From the IMG/VR virus record IMGVR_UViG_3300030099_006995, positions 1 through 64,000 of that record: a DNA stretch of 64,000 bases, one strand, 5' to 3'. A model generated the notes under the pieces. It saw only the letters and a program-made list of their open reading frames with translations, was not told the origin of the DNA and made no database searches. Shown here piece by piece: positions 16,155 to 23,451 of the stretch. Position numbers and translations under genes: made by a program. Within the stretch, counting starts at the first letter, position 1; each line of letters begins with the position of its first letter. The DNA is from a virus.

Positions 16155-16590
16155 ACCTACCCGCATCGAAATGGTTGCTCAATTCTTCCCAGAGCTTCGG
16201 GAAGGATCAACCAAAGCAGACCGAGAGGCTGCCATCCAGTACAACCTGCTTGCATGTGAAGTCGTCATGGCTGATCTGCTGCAGAAGTATGACCGTGAAT
16301 TTGAAAAGTACGGTCCTGGCGTTCTCTGCATGCGCCTCAACAAGGGAGCCCGTAAGAGCGAATACTTGACTGAACAGGAAGTTCAGACTGATTATGACTT
16401 AGCAGTCAGTGACGGGCTTAAGGAGCTGCAGACCCAGCTCAAAGGAGTCCTTGATGCCATTAAAGGGTCAAACGTCAACCAGTGCGGCTTGATCATGCGC
16501 GTCGATAACTCTGGATTGGGGGTAATGCGAATCCCTCGGGACAACCCAGTATCAGCCCTCAAGGCAATGATGGAGGAAATCACTAGGTGA
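16147..16590 (+). CDS. Hypothetical protein (147 aa)
   Basis: ATG 16147 overlaps the previous gene by 8 bases. The protein has a long helical segment (IQYNLLACEVVMADLLQKYD) and a beta-like C-terminus (QCGLIMRVDNSGLGVMRI). Its stop overlaps the next gene's GTG (GTGA). Function unknown. Confidence 0.6.
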   Translation: MSRPTRIEMVAQFFPELREGSTKADREAAIQYNLLACEVVMADLLQKYDREFEKYGPGVLCMRLNKGARKSEYLTEQEVQTDYDLAVSDGLKELQTQLKGVLDAIKGSNVNQCGLIMRVDNSGLGVMRIPRDNPVSALKAMMEEITR

Positions 16591-16757
16591 GAAATTTCTT
16601 CAGGATCGAAATTTTCATCGGTTTTATTTGCGGGGCGATCTTCGCCATCTTCAGCGAATTCATGTTTGGTATCCCAGCACGGGTGCCCGTTTTCGTTGAT
16701 TACTCGATCCCAATCCAATACGAGATCCACGAGCATCACCATGGCTACGGAGCATAG
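16587..16757 (+). CDS. Single-pass membrane peptide (56 aa)
   Basis: A short gene starting at GTG on a GTGA overlap and ending at TAG 16755-16757. One hydrophobic segment (IEIFIGFICGAIFAIFSEFM) is followed by a His-rich tail (EIHEHHHGYGA). It overlaps the next gene by 17 bases. Small phage membrane peptides act in lysis control or exclusion; the role here is unknown. Confidence 0.55.
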   Translation: MRNFFRIEIFIGFICGAIFAIFSEFMFGIPARVPVFVDYSIPIQYEIHEHHHGYGA

Positions 16758-17358
16758 GGTTCACCTTGCGCCTCCGCCGCGCCTGGTCGATGCAGCCAAG
16801 GCAGTCATGGGCGCAATTGATTTTGATCCCTGGTCATCACCAGAGATCAACAAGCTGGTCATGGCTGCCAAGTTCTACGACCGAGAAAAACTAGATCTCG
16901 ATACTGTTCTCGCCAAAGAATGGGATGTCCCTGGAGAGAAAAGGGTTTTTGTCGCCCCGGCCCATGGCGCTCAATGGACTAGACGCCTTGCAAATAAAGC
17001 TCTGCGTGAATATCGCAAGGGAAGGATTGATCAAGCCCTGCTTTGGATTTCGCATAACGAGAGCCTGACCAAGCTTCCATGGATGTGGGAGTACCCAGTT
17101 TGCATCCCATTCCGTCGCCTTAGGCCCTGCTACTACGACGATGAACTAGAAACATTTCGCCAGGTCAGCCCATCCAGTTGGTCTGCAGTGGTCTATCTTC
17201 CGCCGACCGATCCGCAGATGTTTCATGCCAGACTCTCGCGTTTCCACAACACCTTTTTCCCGACCGGCCCAGTCATATTTAATGAGATGAGTGGCCAGAA
17301 TGAATGGGAGAAAGCCTACGAGGTGGGCATGAAAAAGCGATACAACTATCACGATTGA
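16741..17358 (+). CDS. Phage Dam-like (N6-adenine methyltransferase family) protein lacking the catalytic NPPY
   Basis: 205 residues. Layout matches phage-type Dam enzymes: FDPWSSPEINKLVMAAKFYD near the N-terminus, then a vfv strand and W-x4-K/R helix (QWTRRLANKAL), then a late hydrophobic strand (WSAVVYLPP). Where active enzymes have NPP[YF], this protein reads APAHG (about 77-81). It is therefore either inactive, retaining DNA or AdoMet binding, or a different enzyme on the same fold. Coupled to the next gene by TGATG. Confidence 0.5.
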   Translation: MATEHRVHLAPPPRLVDAAKAVMGAIDFDPWSSPEINKLVMAAKFYDREKLDLDTVLAKEWDVPGEKRVFVAPAHGAQWTRRLANKALREYRKGRIDQALLWISHNESLTKLPWMWEYPVCIPFRRLRPCYYDDELETFRQVSPSSWSAVVYLPPTDPQMFHARLSRFHNTFFPTGPVIFNEMSGQNEWEKAYEVGMKKRYNYHD

Positions 17359-17786
17359 TGCAACTACCTTTCTCCCAGGAAGAACTCGATGAATTCGTCA
17401 CCCCTGAGGGAGAGGTTTTCTATTCGTTCAGGTCCATTGTTTATGACTCATGGCTGATCTGGAGTGATGCTCTGCCAGATGTCCAAGACCAACGCCAAGG
17501 GCTAACTCAAGACACTTATGACAATATCATTTGCTTGGCTGATTCACTCCACGGGTTTCATCAGTCGCTACCTGACTACCGATCCCTACGTGAAACCCCG
17601 TTCCGAGTCACACGATGGTGGGATCCCACTGAACGTGACGAACGATGGAATGAGGGACGTGCGGCTCTGTTCTCCATCAAGGAGTACACCGCCACCGATC
17701 TAGTCCGCATGATTCAGAAGAAAACAGATCTTGCGGTCAGACCTGTATCCAAGAGATACGTCGAAGCCTATTTGCCTGATGAGTGA
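17358..17786 (+). CDS. Hypothetical protein (142 aa)
   Basis: Starts on TGATG. Acidic and tryptophan-containing (SWLIWSDALPDVQ, RVTRWWDPTERDERW), mixed alpha/beta pattern. No motif recognised. It overlaps the following small membrane gene by 8 bases. Confidence 0.6.
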   Translation: MQLPFSQEELDEFVTPEGEVFYSFRSIVYDSWLIWSDALPDVQDQRQGLTQDTYDNIICLADSLHGFHQSLPDYRSLRETPFRVTRWWDPTERDERWNEGRAALFSIKEYTATDLVRMIQKKTDLAVRPVSKRYVEAYLPDE

Positions 17787-18015
17787 TCTCTACTGGATCT
17801 ATAGCTTCTTGCAAGCGTTTTTTAGCACTGTGATTGTTGGCTGCTCACAGCCCACAAATTTTGAACATTGCTTCCCAGTGCACAAGTGGTTTGTTCCCTG
17901 GGTGCATGATGCGATCCACCTTGTAGAAGATGGCGCCTATCACAACGAACGAAAGTACTTAGAAGAACTTGAGGAACGCAAGTACTTAGAAGAACTTGAC
18001 AAGTCACATCAGTGA
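17779..18015 (+). CDS. Small membrane protein with a duplicated C-terminal nonapeptide
   Basis: 78 residues from ATG 17779. An N-terminal hydrophobic helix (YWIYSFLQAFFSTVIVGC) is followed by an aromatic/His-rich loop and a C-terminus that repeats ERKYLEELE/ERKYLEELD. The repeat comes from a fresh 27-base tandem duplication. Convergent with the next minus-strand gene (12-base overlap). Confidence 0.6.
   Translation: MSDLYWIYSFLQAFFSTVIVGCSQPTNFEHCFPVHKWFVPWVHDAIHLVEDGAYHNERKYLEELEERKYLEELDKSHQ
17947..18000 (+). repeat. 27-bp tandem duplication inside a coding region
   Basis: Two copies (17947-17973 and 17974-18000) differ at about two bases and keep the reading frame, adding nine residues. 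A recent slippage event that does not disrupt the gene. Confidence 0.85.
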
Positions 18016-18375
18016 CTCTTCTTCTCCTAAGCCAAACTGAGCGTCAATCATCCGCTGGCGCTCATCAGGATCATATTGCCTAGCAATAAATCCTTCTCTC
18101 TTAGCTCCGAACCGACCGGTGCCCTCTTCGTCAAAGACTCTCCTCAGGTCCCTCTGCCTCGTCTGTCGTTGCTGAATTGTGCGCATGCCGGCGTCTGTCC
18201 TTGAGTTGTCCAGACTCTTGCGGCCCCCGGTGCTGCCACCGTAGTTTTCGGACTGCCTACGAACCTTATTGATATTGGAAACATATCGACGCACTAAATC
18301 ATCAGCCTTCTTTGAGGCTGAATTACTTGCGCGAGTTCCGTCATAGAACCGCATACCCGAATATCGCCTATCCAT
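18004..18375 (-). CDS. Basic, low-complexity hypothetical protein (123 aa)
   Basis: Rich in Arg, Ser, Asp and Gln (RRYVSNINKVRRQSENYGG, QRQTRQRDLRRVF), probably partly disordered. Similar composition to the internal virion proteins at 57-64 kb. Its start region overlaps the divergent DUF5664-like frame. Confidence 0.6.
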   Translation of the reverse strand: MDRRYSGMRFYDGTRASNSASKKADDLVRRYVSNINKVRRQSENYGGSTGGRKSLDNSRTDAGMRTIQQRQTRQRDLRRVFDEEGTGRFGAKREGFIARQYDPDERQRMIDAQFGLGEEESLM

Positions 18376-18836
18376 CCACTCTTATTGGCCAGCCCATCTA
18401 TCCTAGTTCTAATGGCAAAATAGCTTTGGCGAAGACACGCTTCGACCTCGTTCCCTTTGCAGCAGTGGGAGAGATCGCGGACGTTCTTGCCTATGGCGCT
18501 GATAAATACGAAGCCAATAATTGGGCACGCGGAACCAACTGGGGCCGATACTTCGCAGCACTTTGCCGGCATATCTTTGCCTGGTGGGGTGGCGAAGACA
18601 AGGATCCCGAGACTGGCTTCAGCCATCTGGCACATGCTGGATGCTGCCTGCTTTTCCTGATGGAATATCAGCGCAATGGCTACGGCACAGATGACCGATT
18701 CACTGGGCCTGATGGCTCAACCTTCACCAAGCACGACGGCATCGACACCCAGGTTTGCGACCCCACCGGATGCCGCACCGTAAAGCTCAGCCCGCGTGAG
18801 CTCTACGACGACGACGACGGTTACTGCGATATTTAG
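18312..18836 (+). CDS. DUF5664-type dATP/dGTP pyrophosphohydrolase-like protein (MazG-like fold)
   Basis: The core KTRFDLVPFAAVGEIADVLA, followed by YGADKYEANNWARG, GRYFAALCRHIFAWWGGED and SHLAHAGCCLLFL, matches the DUF5664 family, an all-helical MazG-related group linked to dNTP hydrolysis. The acidic residues of the GEDKDPETG loop fit a metal site. The start is unclear: no ATG is available, TTG 18312 or 18327 overlap the divergent gene, and TTG 18426 would trim the protein to the core. It would tune purine dNTP pools beside ThyX and dCMP deaminase. Confidence 0.7.
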   Translation: MRLNYLREFRHRTAYPNIAYPSTLIGQPIYPSSNGKIALAKTRFDLVPFAAVGEIADVLAYGADKYEANNWARGTNWGRYFAALCRHIFAWWGGEDKDPETGFSHLAHAGCCLLFLMEYQRNGYGTDDRFTGPDGSTFTKHDGIDTQVCDPTGCRTVKLSPRELYDDDDGYCDI

Positions 18837-19231
18837 CCTTCCAGACCGAACTGGTTGTTGAGAGCAGACATGCGCTCACTCAGCGAGGCCAGTTGATCAT
18901 TGATCTTTTGGTTCATCGTCGCAGAAGTTTCTGAACGATCACCAAAGGCAGCAGCTTGACGCGCCTGAAGTTGCTGAGCCTGCTGAACTTGCAGTCGCTG
19001 AGCTTCTTTCTGTGCCTCGATCTGCGCGACTTGCTGAAAGGCTCCTTGCACTTCAGCACGGCTGATCAGTTCAGGCAGTGCCTGCTCGATTAGATCGACT
19101 CTCTTGCTGAGCTTGCCGCTCCTAATCGCTACAGCAAGACCCTGGCCAGAGAGGACTCCGATCAGGGCAGCCAATGCACCAATCGCTACGGATCCCATGA
19201 AATGCAAATGCACTTCTGGGAATGTATCCAC
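18833..19231 (-). CDS. Membrane-anchored Gln-rich coiled-coil protein
   Basis: 132 residues, GTG start. A hydrophobic helix at about 12-36 (MGSVAIGALAALIGVLSGQG) is followed by a long Gln/Ala coiled coil (QRLQVQQAQQLQARQAAA). A membrane-attached phage protein, possibly a spanin- or virion-like factor because it follows the lytic transglycosylase-like gene in the same direction (TGAGTG junction). Confidence 0.55.
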   Translation of the reverse strand: MDTFPEVHLHFMGSVAIGALAALIGVLSGQGLAVAIRSGKLSKRVDLIEQALPELISRAEVQGAFQQVAQIEAQKEAQRLQVQQAQQLQARQAAAFGDRSETSATMNQKINDQLASLSERMSALNNQFGLEG

Positions 19232-19831
19232 TCAGCGGAAAAATAGCTTTGTGAGGTTTTTCATCGCAATATCCAGAGGTCCGTCTTCACCGGTTATTTG
19301 AGATGCCATTCGTGTGCGAGTAGGAGTCACGTCAGACGAGTTCTCTACCGGGGGCGGAGTCGTAGGCCCTCCGCTCATTTGCGTCGTGTCACCAAGAGAC
19401 TGCCCAAGCCCTGCCTCAATCGTTGCTTTGCCTGTCCTGTAAAGATCGCCGCCAGGCAACATTCGCTTGGCAGCTGCATCTGAGTTGGTACCGAAGCTAT
19501 CAGTTCCTGACTGGTATGGATTGCCTACGAGGACTGTTCTATACAGAGCAGTTGCATCGTGCTTGCCCGGTGTAAATCCCCGTTGAAGAAAATACCTCTC
19601 TACATATGGCATTTGCTGTGCGATGGTCATCGGCCCGTCCGGCAAGCCAACTTCTTTCCTTGCTCCTGGGCCGAATTGGATGAGCCCCCTGTAATTGTTA
19701 CCAGCCCCGCCAATAACGTTTGGGTCGAACCCCGACTCAAGCTGGATCAGCCCACCGAAAGTGCCAGGGTCAACTTGCAGCCTGTTAGCCGTGCTGACAA
19801 TCGCCTGCGCGTCTTCTCTACTAATGTTCAT
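19232..19831 (-). CDS. Lytic transglycosylase-like (SLT fold) protein
   Basis: 199 residues. The motif LIQLESGFDPNVIGG holds the catalytic Glu (about 32) of goose-lysozyme/SLT enzymes, followed by RGLIQFGPGAR (GLxQ-type) and an A-LYRT-type helix (DATALYRTVL). The C-terminal third is Pro/Thr-rich and looks disordered. Such domains cut peptidoglycan during DNA entry (virion-bound) or lysis. Short overlap with the upstream gene suggests one transcript. Confidence 0.75.
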   Translation of the reverse strand: MNISREDAQAIVSTANRLQVDPGTFGGLIQLESGFDPNVIGGAGNNYRGLIQFGPGARKEVGLPDGPMTIAQQMPYVERYFLQRGFTPGKHDATALYRTVLVGNPYQSGTDSFGTNSDAAAKRMLPGGDLYRTGKATIEAGLGQSLGDTTQMSGGPTTPPPVENSSDVTPTRTRMASQITGEDGPLDIAMKNLTKLFFR

Positions 19832-20162
19832 CCGTACCTAAAACAATTTCGTCCATATCTATCTCCATTGTCGCATTTTCGTAGAGCGACTTCATGTAAT
19901 CAATCGTCTCTTCTTCTGTCGGCTCATAGCCAAAGATCTGTTCCAGATCTTCTAGGCTTTCCGGTGCTGCAGGAGATCGAGCTTCATCCAGCCTGAAGGA
20001 CAGCCCAGCCTCCCGACTGAACTGCAGGAATGTTGCTTTCAACTGAAAGCGAACTTCCCAAGACGCCAGTAAGGCTTCGATGAGTTCCTCCCGATCGAGT
20101 TCCTGTGCCTCGAGCTCTACTCGTCGAAGGATGAACTGCTGCTCTTCCGTCAGTCTCTCCAT
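19821..20162 (-). CDS. Possible NblA-like protein (extended C-terminus)
   Basis: 113 residues from ATG 20162; GGAGAGG 7 bases upstream decides this start. The first 55 residues (MERLTEEQQFILRRVELEAQ, then LDREELIEALLASW) have the EQ-F-LR...E-L...L pattern of two-helix NblA/Ycf18 proteins, which bind phycobilisomes and feed them to a protease. NblA is usually about 60 aa; the rest here is an acidic tail. If correct it would let the phage dismantle the antenna. The match is by eye and not certain. Confidence 0.4.
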   Translation of the reverse strand: MERLTEEQQFILRRVELEAQELDREELIEALLASWEVRFQLKATFLQFSREAGLSFRLDEARSPAAPESLEDLEQIFGYEPTEEETIDYMKSLYENATMEIDMDEIVLGTDEH

Positions 20163-20535
20163 AACACGCCTCTCCAATAGTCCAGTGAGTAGCAGCGGGT
20201 TGAATCCACGCGGCTATTTTTTTCGCACGCTCGGGACAGAAAAAGTCAGTTCTCTCCCACCAATCTAGATAGTTCCGGACAGACCCTTTATCGTGATTAC
20301 ACCTTTTACAGGCAGGAACCATGTTCTGCCTGGCCCAGCGATCACCACCCCATCGCCTGGGAATTACATGATCAAGGGTCATCTCTAATAAATCCCCTTG
20401 TTCATCGTGTGATCTACCGCAGTATGCGCAACATCCCCATTCGTCTTTAATGCTTTGCCTGAAGCGCCGAACCGCTGCTCGTGGCTGAAGGTCGGCAAGA
20501 GTGATTAGATACCACTCAGGATGCTCCGGCGTCAT
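19984..20535 (-). CDS. HNH endonuclease, long C-terminal overlap with next gene
   Basis: 183 residues. HNH core: CAYCGRSHDEQ (first Cys pair), LDHVIPRRWGGD and NMVPACKRCNHDKG (second pair plus the HNH His/Asn). After about residue 120 the sequence becomes Ser/Gly/Arg-rich and lies over the next gene in another frame for 179 bases. That tail may be an artefact of a lost stop or frameshift. Probably a homing-type nuclease. Confidence 0.75.
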   Translation of the reverse strand: MTPEHPEWYLITLADLQPRAAVRRFRQSIKDEWGCCAYCGRSHDEQGDLLEMTLDHVIPRRWGGDRWARQNMVPACKRCNHDKGSVRNYLDWWERTDFFCPERAKKIAAWIQPAATHWTIGEACYGETDGRAAVHPSTSRARGTGTRSGGTHRSLTGVLGSSLSVESNIPAVQSGGWAVLQAG

Positions 20536-20590
20536 AAGCCATCTTCAGTTTGAAGACACGCTAATTACGTTCGGTAGGGAACAAAAACGT

Positions 20591-20623
20591 CAAGCTCCGG
20601 CTCTTTCTTAGCCTTGGAGCTTG
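20591..20623. other. Stable hairpin in the 20536-20732 spacer
   Basis: CAAGCTCC-GGCT (20591-20602) pairs with AGCC-TT-GGAGCTTG (20610-20623) around a 7-base loop: 12 pairs with a 2-base bulge. No T run on either side, so not a simple terminator. I see nothing else in the spacer, which is rich in short inverted motifs. Confidence 0.5.
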
Positions 20624-20732
20624 TGATGAATTCTGCGAGGCGGCCGTACGCAAGCGCCTCGAGAGCCGGCTCACTTCGCTAAAAAGGCCGACGCCGGAAC
20701 AATAGCCCTGAGTCGGGCGAAATGCAAGACAT

Positions 20733-20772
20733 AAAAAAAGCCCCCCTGCTGTGTGAGAACCAGGGAGGCTTT
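20733..20772 (-). terminator. Terminator of the secreted-protein gene (minus strand)
   Basis: A 12-bp stem (20737-20748 with 20761-20772, one G-T pair) around a 12-base loop, followed on the minus strand by a run of T (A at 20733-20739 on +). It ends the gene that stops at 20788. Confidence 0.85.
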
Positions 20773-20787
20773 GGATTTGGCTACAGA

Positions 20788-21147
20788 TCAGAAGTCGTAG
20801 CGAAGACCGGTCTTAATTCCGTATCCGGTATCCGAATCCGAGGTCAAAAAGCTGACCTCTCCGTATGCACTGAGCGTTTCAGAAATGGCGATAGATGCGC
20901 CTGCCTTTCCGCTGAATTGCGTGTCGGCATCGCCAGATGAGGGCTGCACGATGGCAGGTCCGATCTGAGCGTATCCAGTGACGCCCTCGCCAAGAGCGCC
21001 ATCGATGCCAATGTGCAGCTCGTTAATTGCTGAGTGGTCCGATCCGGCGAAACCATCGTTCCGCTCGAAATTTGCGTAGGGGCCTGCCAGTGCGGGGCCG
21101 GACAGAGCGAGTGTTGCAGCGGTTGCTGCGATGGCCTTAAGAATCAT
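20788..21147 (-). CDS. Secreted, porin-like beta-barrel protein
   Basis: 119 residues from ATG 21147. A clear Sec signal peptide (MILKAIAATAATLALSGPALAG) precedes short alternating strands (HIGIDGALGEGVTGYAQIGP, then AYGEVSFLTSDS) and ends GLRYDF, a C-terminal Phe as in outer-membrane barrels. Cyanophages often carry such small exported proteins. It has its own terminator and a possible TAGTCT promoter hexamer (21172-21177, minus). Confidence 0.75.
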   Translation of the reverse strand: MILKAIAATAATLALSGPALAGPYANFERNDGFAGSDHSAINELHIGIDGALGEGVTGYAQIGPAIVQPSSGDADTQFSGKAGASIAISETLSAYGEVSFLTSDSDTGYGIKTGLRYDF

Positions 21148-21287
21148 GCTGTTGAAAGAATCAGCACGCAAAGACTAGAGACTGTCTTTCAGCTTGCAAC
21201 CTGTGGCACGCAGAACAGTGGTCGCTACGTTCAGCGCCACATCAGACGAACTGCATGCCACGTCCTGCAACACCGGCCTGCCAGCGC

Positions 21288-21518
21288 ATGGTCACACCCG
21301 CAGAGGCGTGCCAAATCCTTGGGATTTCTGAGACCACACTGAAGCGCTGGCGGCACAGCGACAGGCTTATGCGTGGCGTGCACTACGTCCAGTACGGACC
21401 AAAGACGATTCGATATGACGCTGACTGGCTCAAGCGCTTCAGGGCCACGGGTGGGCGCGGCTCACACAAGCTTGATGTTGCTAATCACCTGAAGTCAATG
21501 AAGCGATCAGCTCCATAG
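21288..21518 (+). CDS. Excisionase/MerR-like helix-turn-helix protein
   Basis: 76 residues from ATG 21288 (an ATG at 21255 is also possible). TPAEACQILGISETTLKRWR is a winged helix-turn-helix of the excisionase/MerR kind, followed by a wing and IRYDADWLKRF. It ends convergent with, and 38 bases inside, the integrase gene. A recombination directionality factor is the natural guess from this position. Confidence 0.65.
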   Translation: MVTPAEACQILGISETTLKRWRHSDRLMRGVHYVQYGPKTIRYDADWLKRFRATGGRGSHKLDVANHLKSMKRSAP

Positions 21519-23076
21519 CCAGCTTTTGCTTTTCGGACGAGGAGAGGTTCTTGACCAGATCATCGACACCAGCCACTCTCTTGACCTTGTCCTGCTGCGG
21601 GAAGCTCAGCACGCCGGAGTAGTGGTTTCTCATCGTGGTTTCTTTATCCCCAATCCAATAAGCGATCTGCCGCTGGCTGTACTCACCAATGCGGCACATC
21701 ATGCTGACGTAGGTGTGGCGCAGGTTGTACGGACGGCGATAGCGAACACCGGCCTCAGCGCATGCCCGCATGAAGTACCTGCGGAAGTTGTGCCAGTCAT
21801 AAGGCAGCCGGAAGTCATCGCCTGCCCCTGGCCCCTGGAACACAAGACGCTTACGCCACTCCTGGTTCGCCATGCAGGCGAGCTTCCTGGGCATCAGCGA
21901 CTCAACCGCCTTCTTGAACAGGTTTTCAAAGCCCGGAACAAAGGTGTTGAGCTCAGGCTGGTGCTCCGTACCGTTCTTGACGCGCTTGAACCTTTTCTCG
22001 GGGTCGAGGTGCAAACGGTGCTTCTTAAAAACAGCTAGCTCAAACAAGACTGGGTCTCCTGTTAAGACAAATTCCTGAGCTCGAGGAACGTGGTAGCCGA
22101 GCTGGTGCCCTTCCCAAAGACCCAGGATGTGATCCCAGCGCAGGGCTAACACTTCATTGGGCCTTGCACCAGTCGCAAGCAAAATTGCGAACAGAGGGAA
22201 GTAAGGCTTCAGATAGTCATTCCTAAGGAATGCCTTACACAACGCCTCAGCTTCGGGTGGCGTGAAAGGCTGCGCTCGAGAATTCTCATCGCCGACCTTC
22301 ATGTCTTCGATGATTATGTCGACCTGCTTGCGCTCGGTATTGATCGGGTTGCCGCGACCTTCGCTGTCCTGAACGCCCCAGTGAATCCCCGGCCGAACAC
22401 CTGAGGACTTTGGCTTTTTACTGGCTCGACTCAGCGCGGCCGACAACAGTGCATAGACACCACGCAAAGTGCTGTACTTAAAACCCTCAGCAATCCACGC
22501 CTGTGTCATTTGCATGGCGATGTCTTCATCCAGGTCGCTGCATTCGACATGCCCAAAAACTTCACCGTTCTTGCTGCGCATAGCCAGCAACTTGAAAGCT
22601 TGATCGCCGTAAGTATCTTTCTGGTTCTCGGAACCAAGAGCCTGCTGGATATGCCAACGCAGGGCAAATCCAAGCGTGCCGAATGGATACGTCTTTGAAA
22701 CCTTGGGCCGATTGATGTGATCAGTCCTTAGCTCCCCCATCCAATACCCGTCCTGCATGCCTTCGAGGATTCCCTGGAAGGTCATGAACTTCTCGGGGTA
22801 CTGCTTAAGGAACGCCAGCGCATCCTCTTTGCTGGTGATATCCCTCGGGCAGTTGATACCAAGGCTCTGGCAAACGATCGAACGATCTCGTGAGTAGTCC
22901 CTCGCCCGGATACGAAAGCCACGGTTGTTGCTTTCAACCTCGATAGCAAGCGAACGCTTACGTCCATTACGTGGCGGCAAGTCGACCTTGTGAATTACTC
23001 CTGCAGCAGGTGCCATGAGCGTCGTCCAGTTAGGTGCAATCACCTCCACCGGTTTGACCTTGTCCGATAGCCCCAT
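21481..23076 (-). CDS. int: Tyrosine recombinase (integrase)
   Basis: 531 residues. Catalytic features: the box I Arg in LLATGARPNEVLALRW, Arg and His in YNLRHTYVS (Tyr replaces the usual first His, as in many cyanobacterial integrases), and nucleophile Tyr in RNHYSGVL. The N-terminal 270 residues carry a SAM-like core-binding part and an arm-binding part, making it longer than typical. Direct repeats and a tRNA-Ala gene lie just upstream, as expected for attP. It catalyses site-specific insertion into the host chromosome. Confidence 0.92.
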   Translation of the reverse strand: MGLSDKVKPVEVIAPNWTTLMAPAAGVIHKVDLPPRNGRKRSLAIEVESNNRGFRIRARDYSRDRSIVCQSLGINCPRDITSKEDALAFLKQYPEKFMTFQGILEGMQDGYWMGELRTDHINRPKVSKTYPFGTLGFALRWHIQQALGSENQKDTYGDQAFKLLAMRSKNGEVFGHVECSDLDEDIAMQMTQAWIAEGFKYSTLRGVYALLSAALSRASKKPKSSGVRPGIHWGVQDSEGRGNPINTERKQVDIIIEDMKVGDENSRAQPFTPPEAEALCKAFLRNDYLKPYFPLFAILLATGARPNEVLALRWDHILGLWEGHQLGYHVPRAQEFVLTGDPVLFELAVFKKHRLHLDPEKRFKRVKNGTEHQPELNTFVPGFENLFKKAVESLMPRKLACMANQEWRKRLVFQGPGAGDDFRLPYDWHNFRRYFMRACAEAGVRYRRPYNLRHTYVSMMCRIGEYSQRQIAYWIGDKETTMRNHYSGVLSFPQQDKVKRVAGVDDLVKNLSSSEKQKLAMELIASLTSGD

Positions 23077-23120
23077 GACCCCGAAATCGAAGGAACGGGG
23101 GGCGGTAGTCAGTGGTGGAA

Positions 23121-23150
23121 GTTGACCGGAGATGACCCGATTTGACCGGA
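23121..23150. repeat. Three phased 10-bp repeats upstream of int
   Basis: GTTGACCGGA, GATGACCCGA and TTTGACCGGA follow one another exactly (23121-23130, 23131-23140, 23141-23150). One helical turn per copy would put each on the same DNA face, as expected for arm-type integrase or regulator sites. Confidence 0.7.
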
Positions 23151-23154
23151 TCTT

Positions 23155-23282
23155 TTCTACCAGTGAACCTTTGAGAACCCTTGCAATGACTGAAATTTAG
23201 CGACTGTGCGCGTAAAATGCCATTTTAGTGACACCCCAGTCAGGGCAACGGATCTCAGAGGCTTCTACCAGTTTCTACCAGT
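23155..23282. repeat. Three copies of TTCTACCAGT between int and tRNA-Ala
   Basis: Identical 10-mers at 23155-23164, 23263-23272 and 23273-23282, the last two head to tail. An imperfect inverted copy (AGTGGTGGAA) lies at 23111-23120. The spacing of one single and one paired site around 100 bases resembles arm sites of phage attP regions. Binding by the integrase is inferred. Confidence 0.65.
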
Positions 23283-23314
23283 TGACACTTAAGGAGTCAA
23301 GTCACTGCAAACAA

Positions 23315-23334
23315 CCCCTGGCTCGGCTCAGGGG
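23315..23334. other. Hairpin CCCCTG-8-CAGGGG before the tRNA
   Basis: Perfect 6-bp stem around an 8-base loop. A TATAGT -10-like hexamer (23343-23348) and a second hairpin GTGCT-4-AGCAC (23355-23368) follow before the tRNA. Could end transcription from one side or form part of the attachment region. Confidence 0.4.
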
Positions 23335-23376
23335 TGCCGTTGTATAGTCGACCGGTGCTTACGAGCACACCCGGAA

Positions 23377-23449
23377 GGGGCCTTGGCACAGTTGGTAGCG
23401 CGCCTGCATGGCATGCAGGAGGACAGGAGTTCGAATCTCCTAGGCTCCA
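23377..23449 (+). tRNA. tRNA-Ala (anticodon GGC), probable attachment site
   Basis: Full cloverleaf: acceptor GGGGCCT/AGGCTCC, anticodon stem CCTGC/GCAGG with loop ATGGCAT (anticodon GGC), T arm AGGAG-TTCGAAT-CTCCT, discriminator A; the D stem has one mismatch. CCA is not encoded. It stands 300 bases from the integrase start, so it is either a phage tRNA or the attP/attB copy that restores the host tRNA after integration. Confidence 0.92.
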
Positions 23450-23451
23450 TT

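Noticed and set aside
21526-22038. 170-codon forward frame opposite the integrase
   Set aside because: Antisense shadow of a gene with clear catalytic residues.
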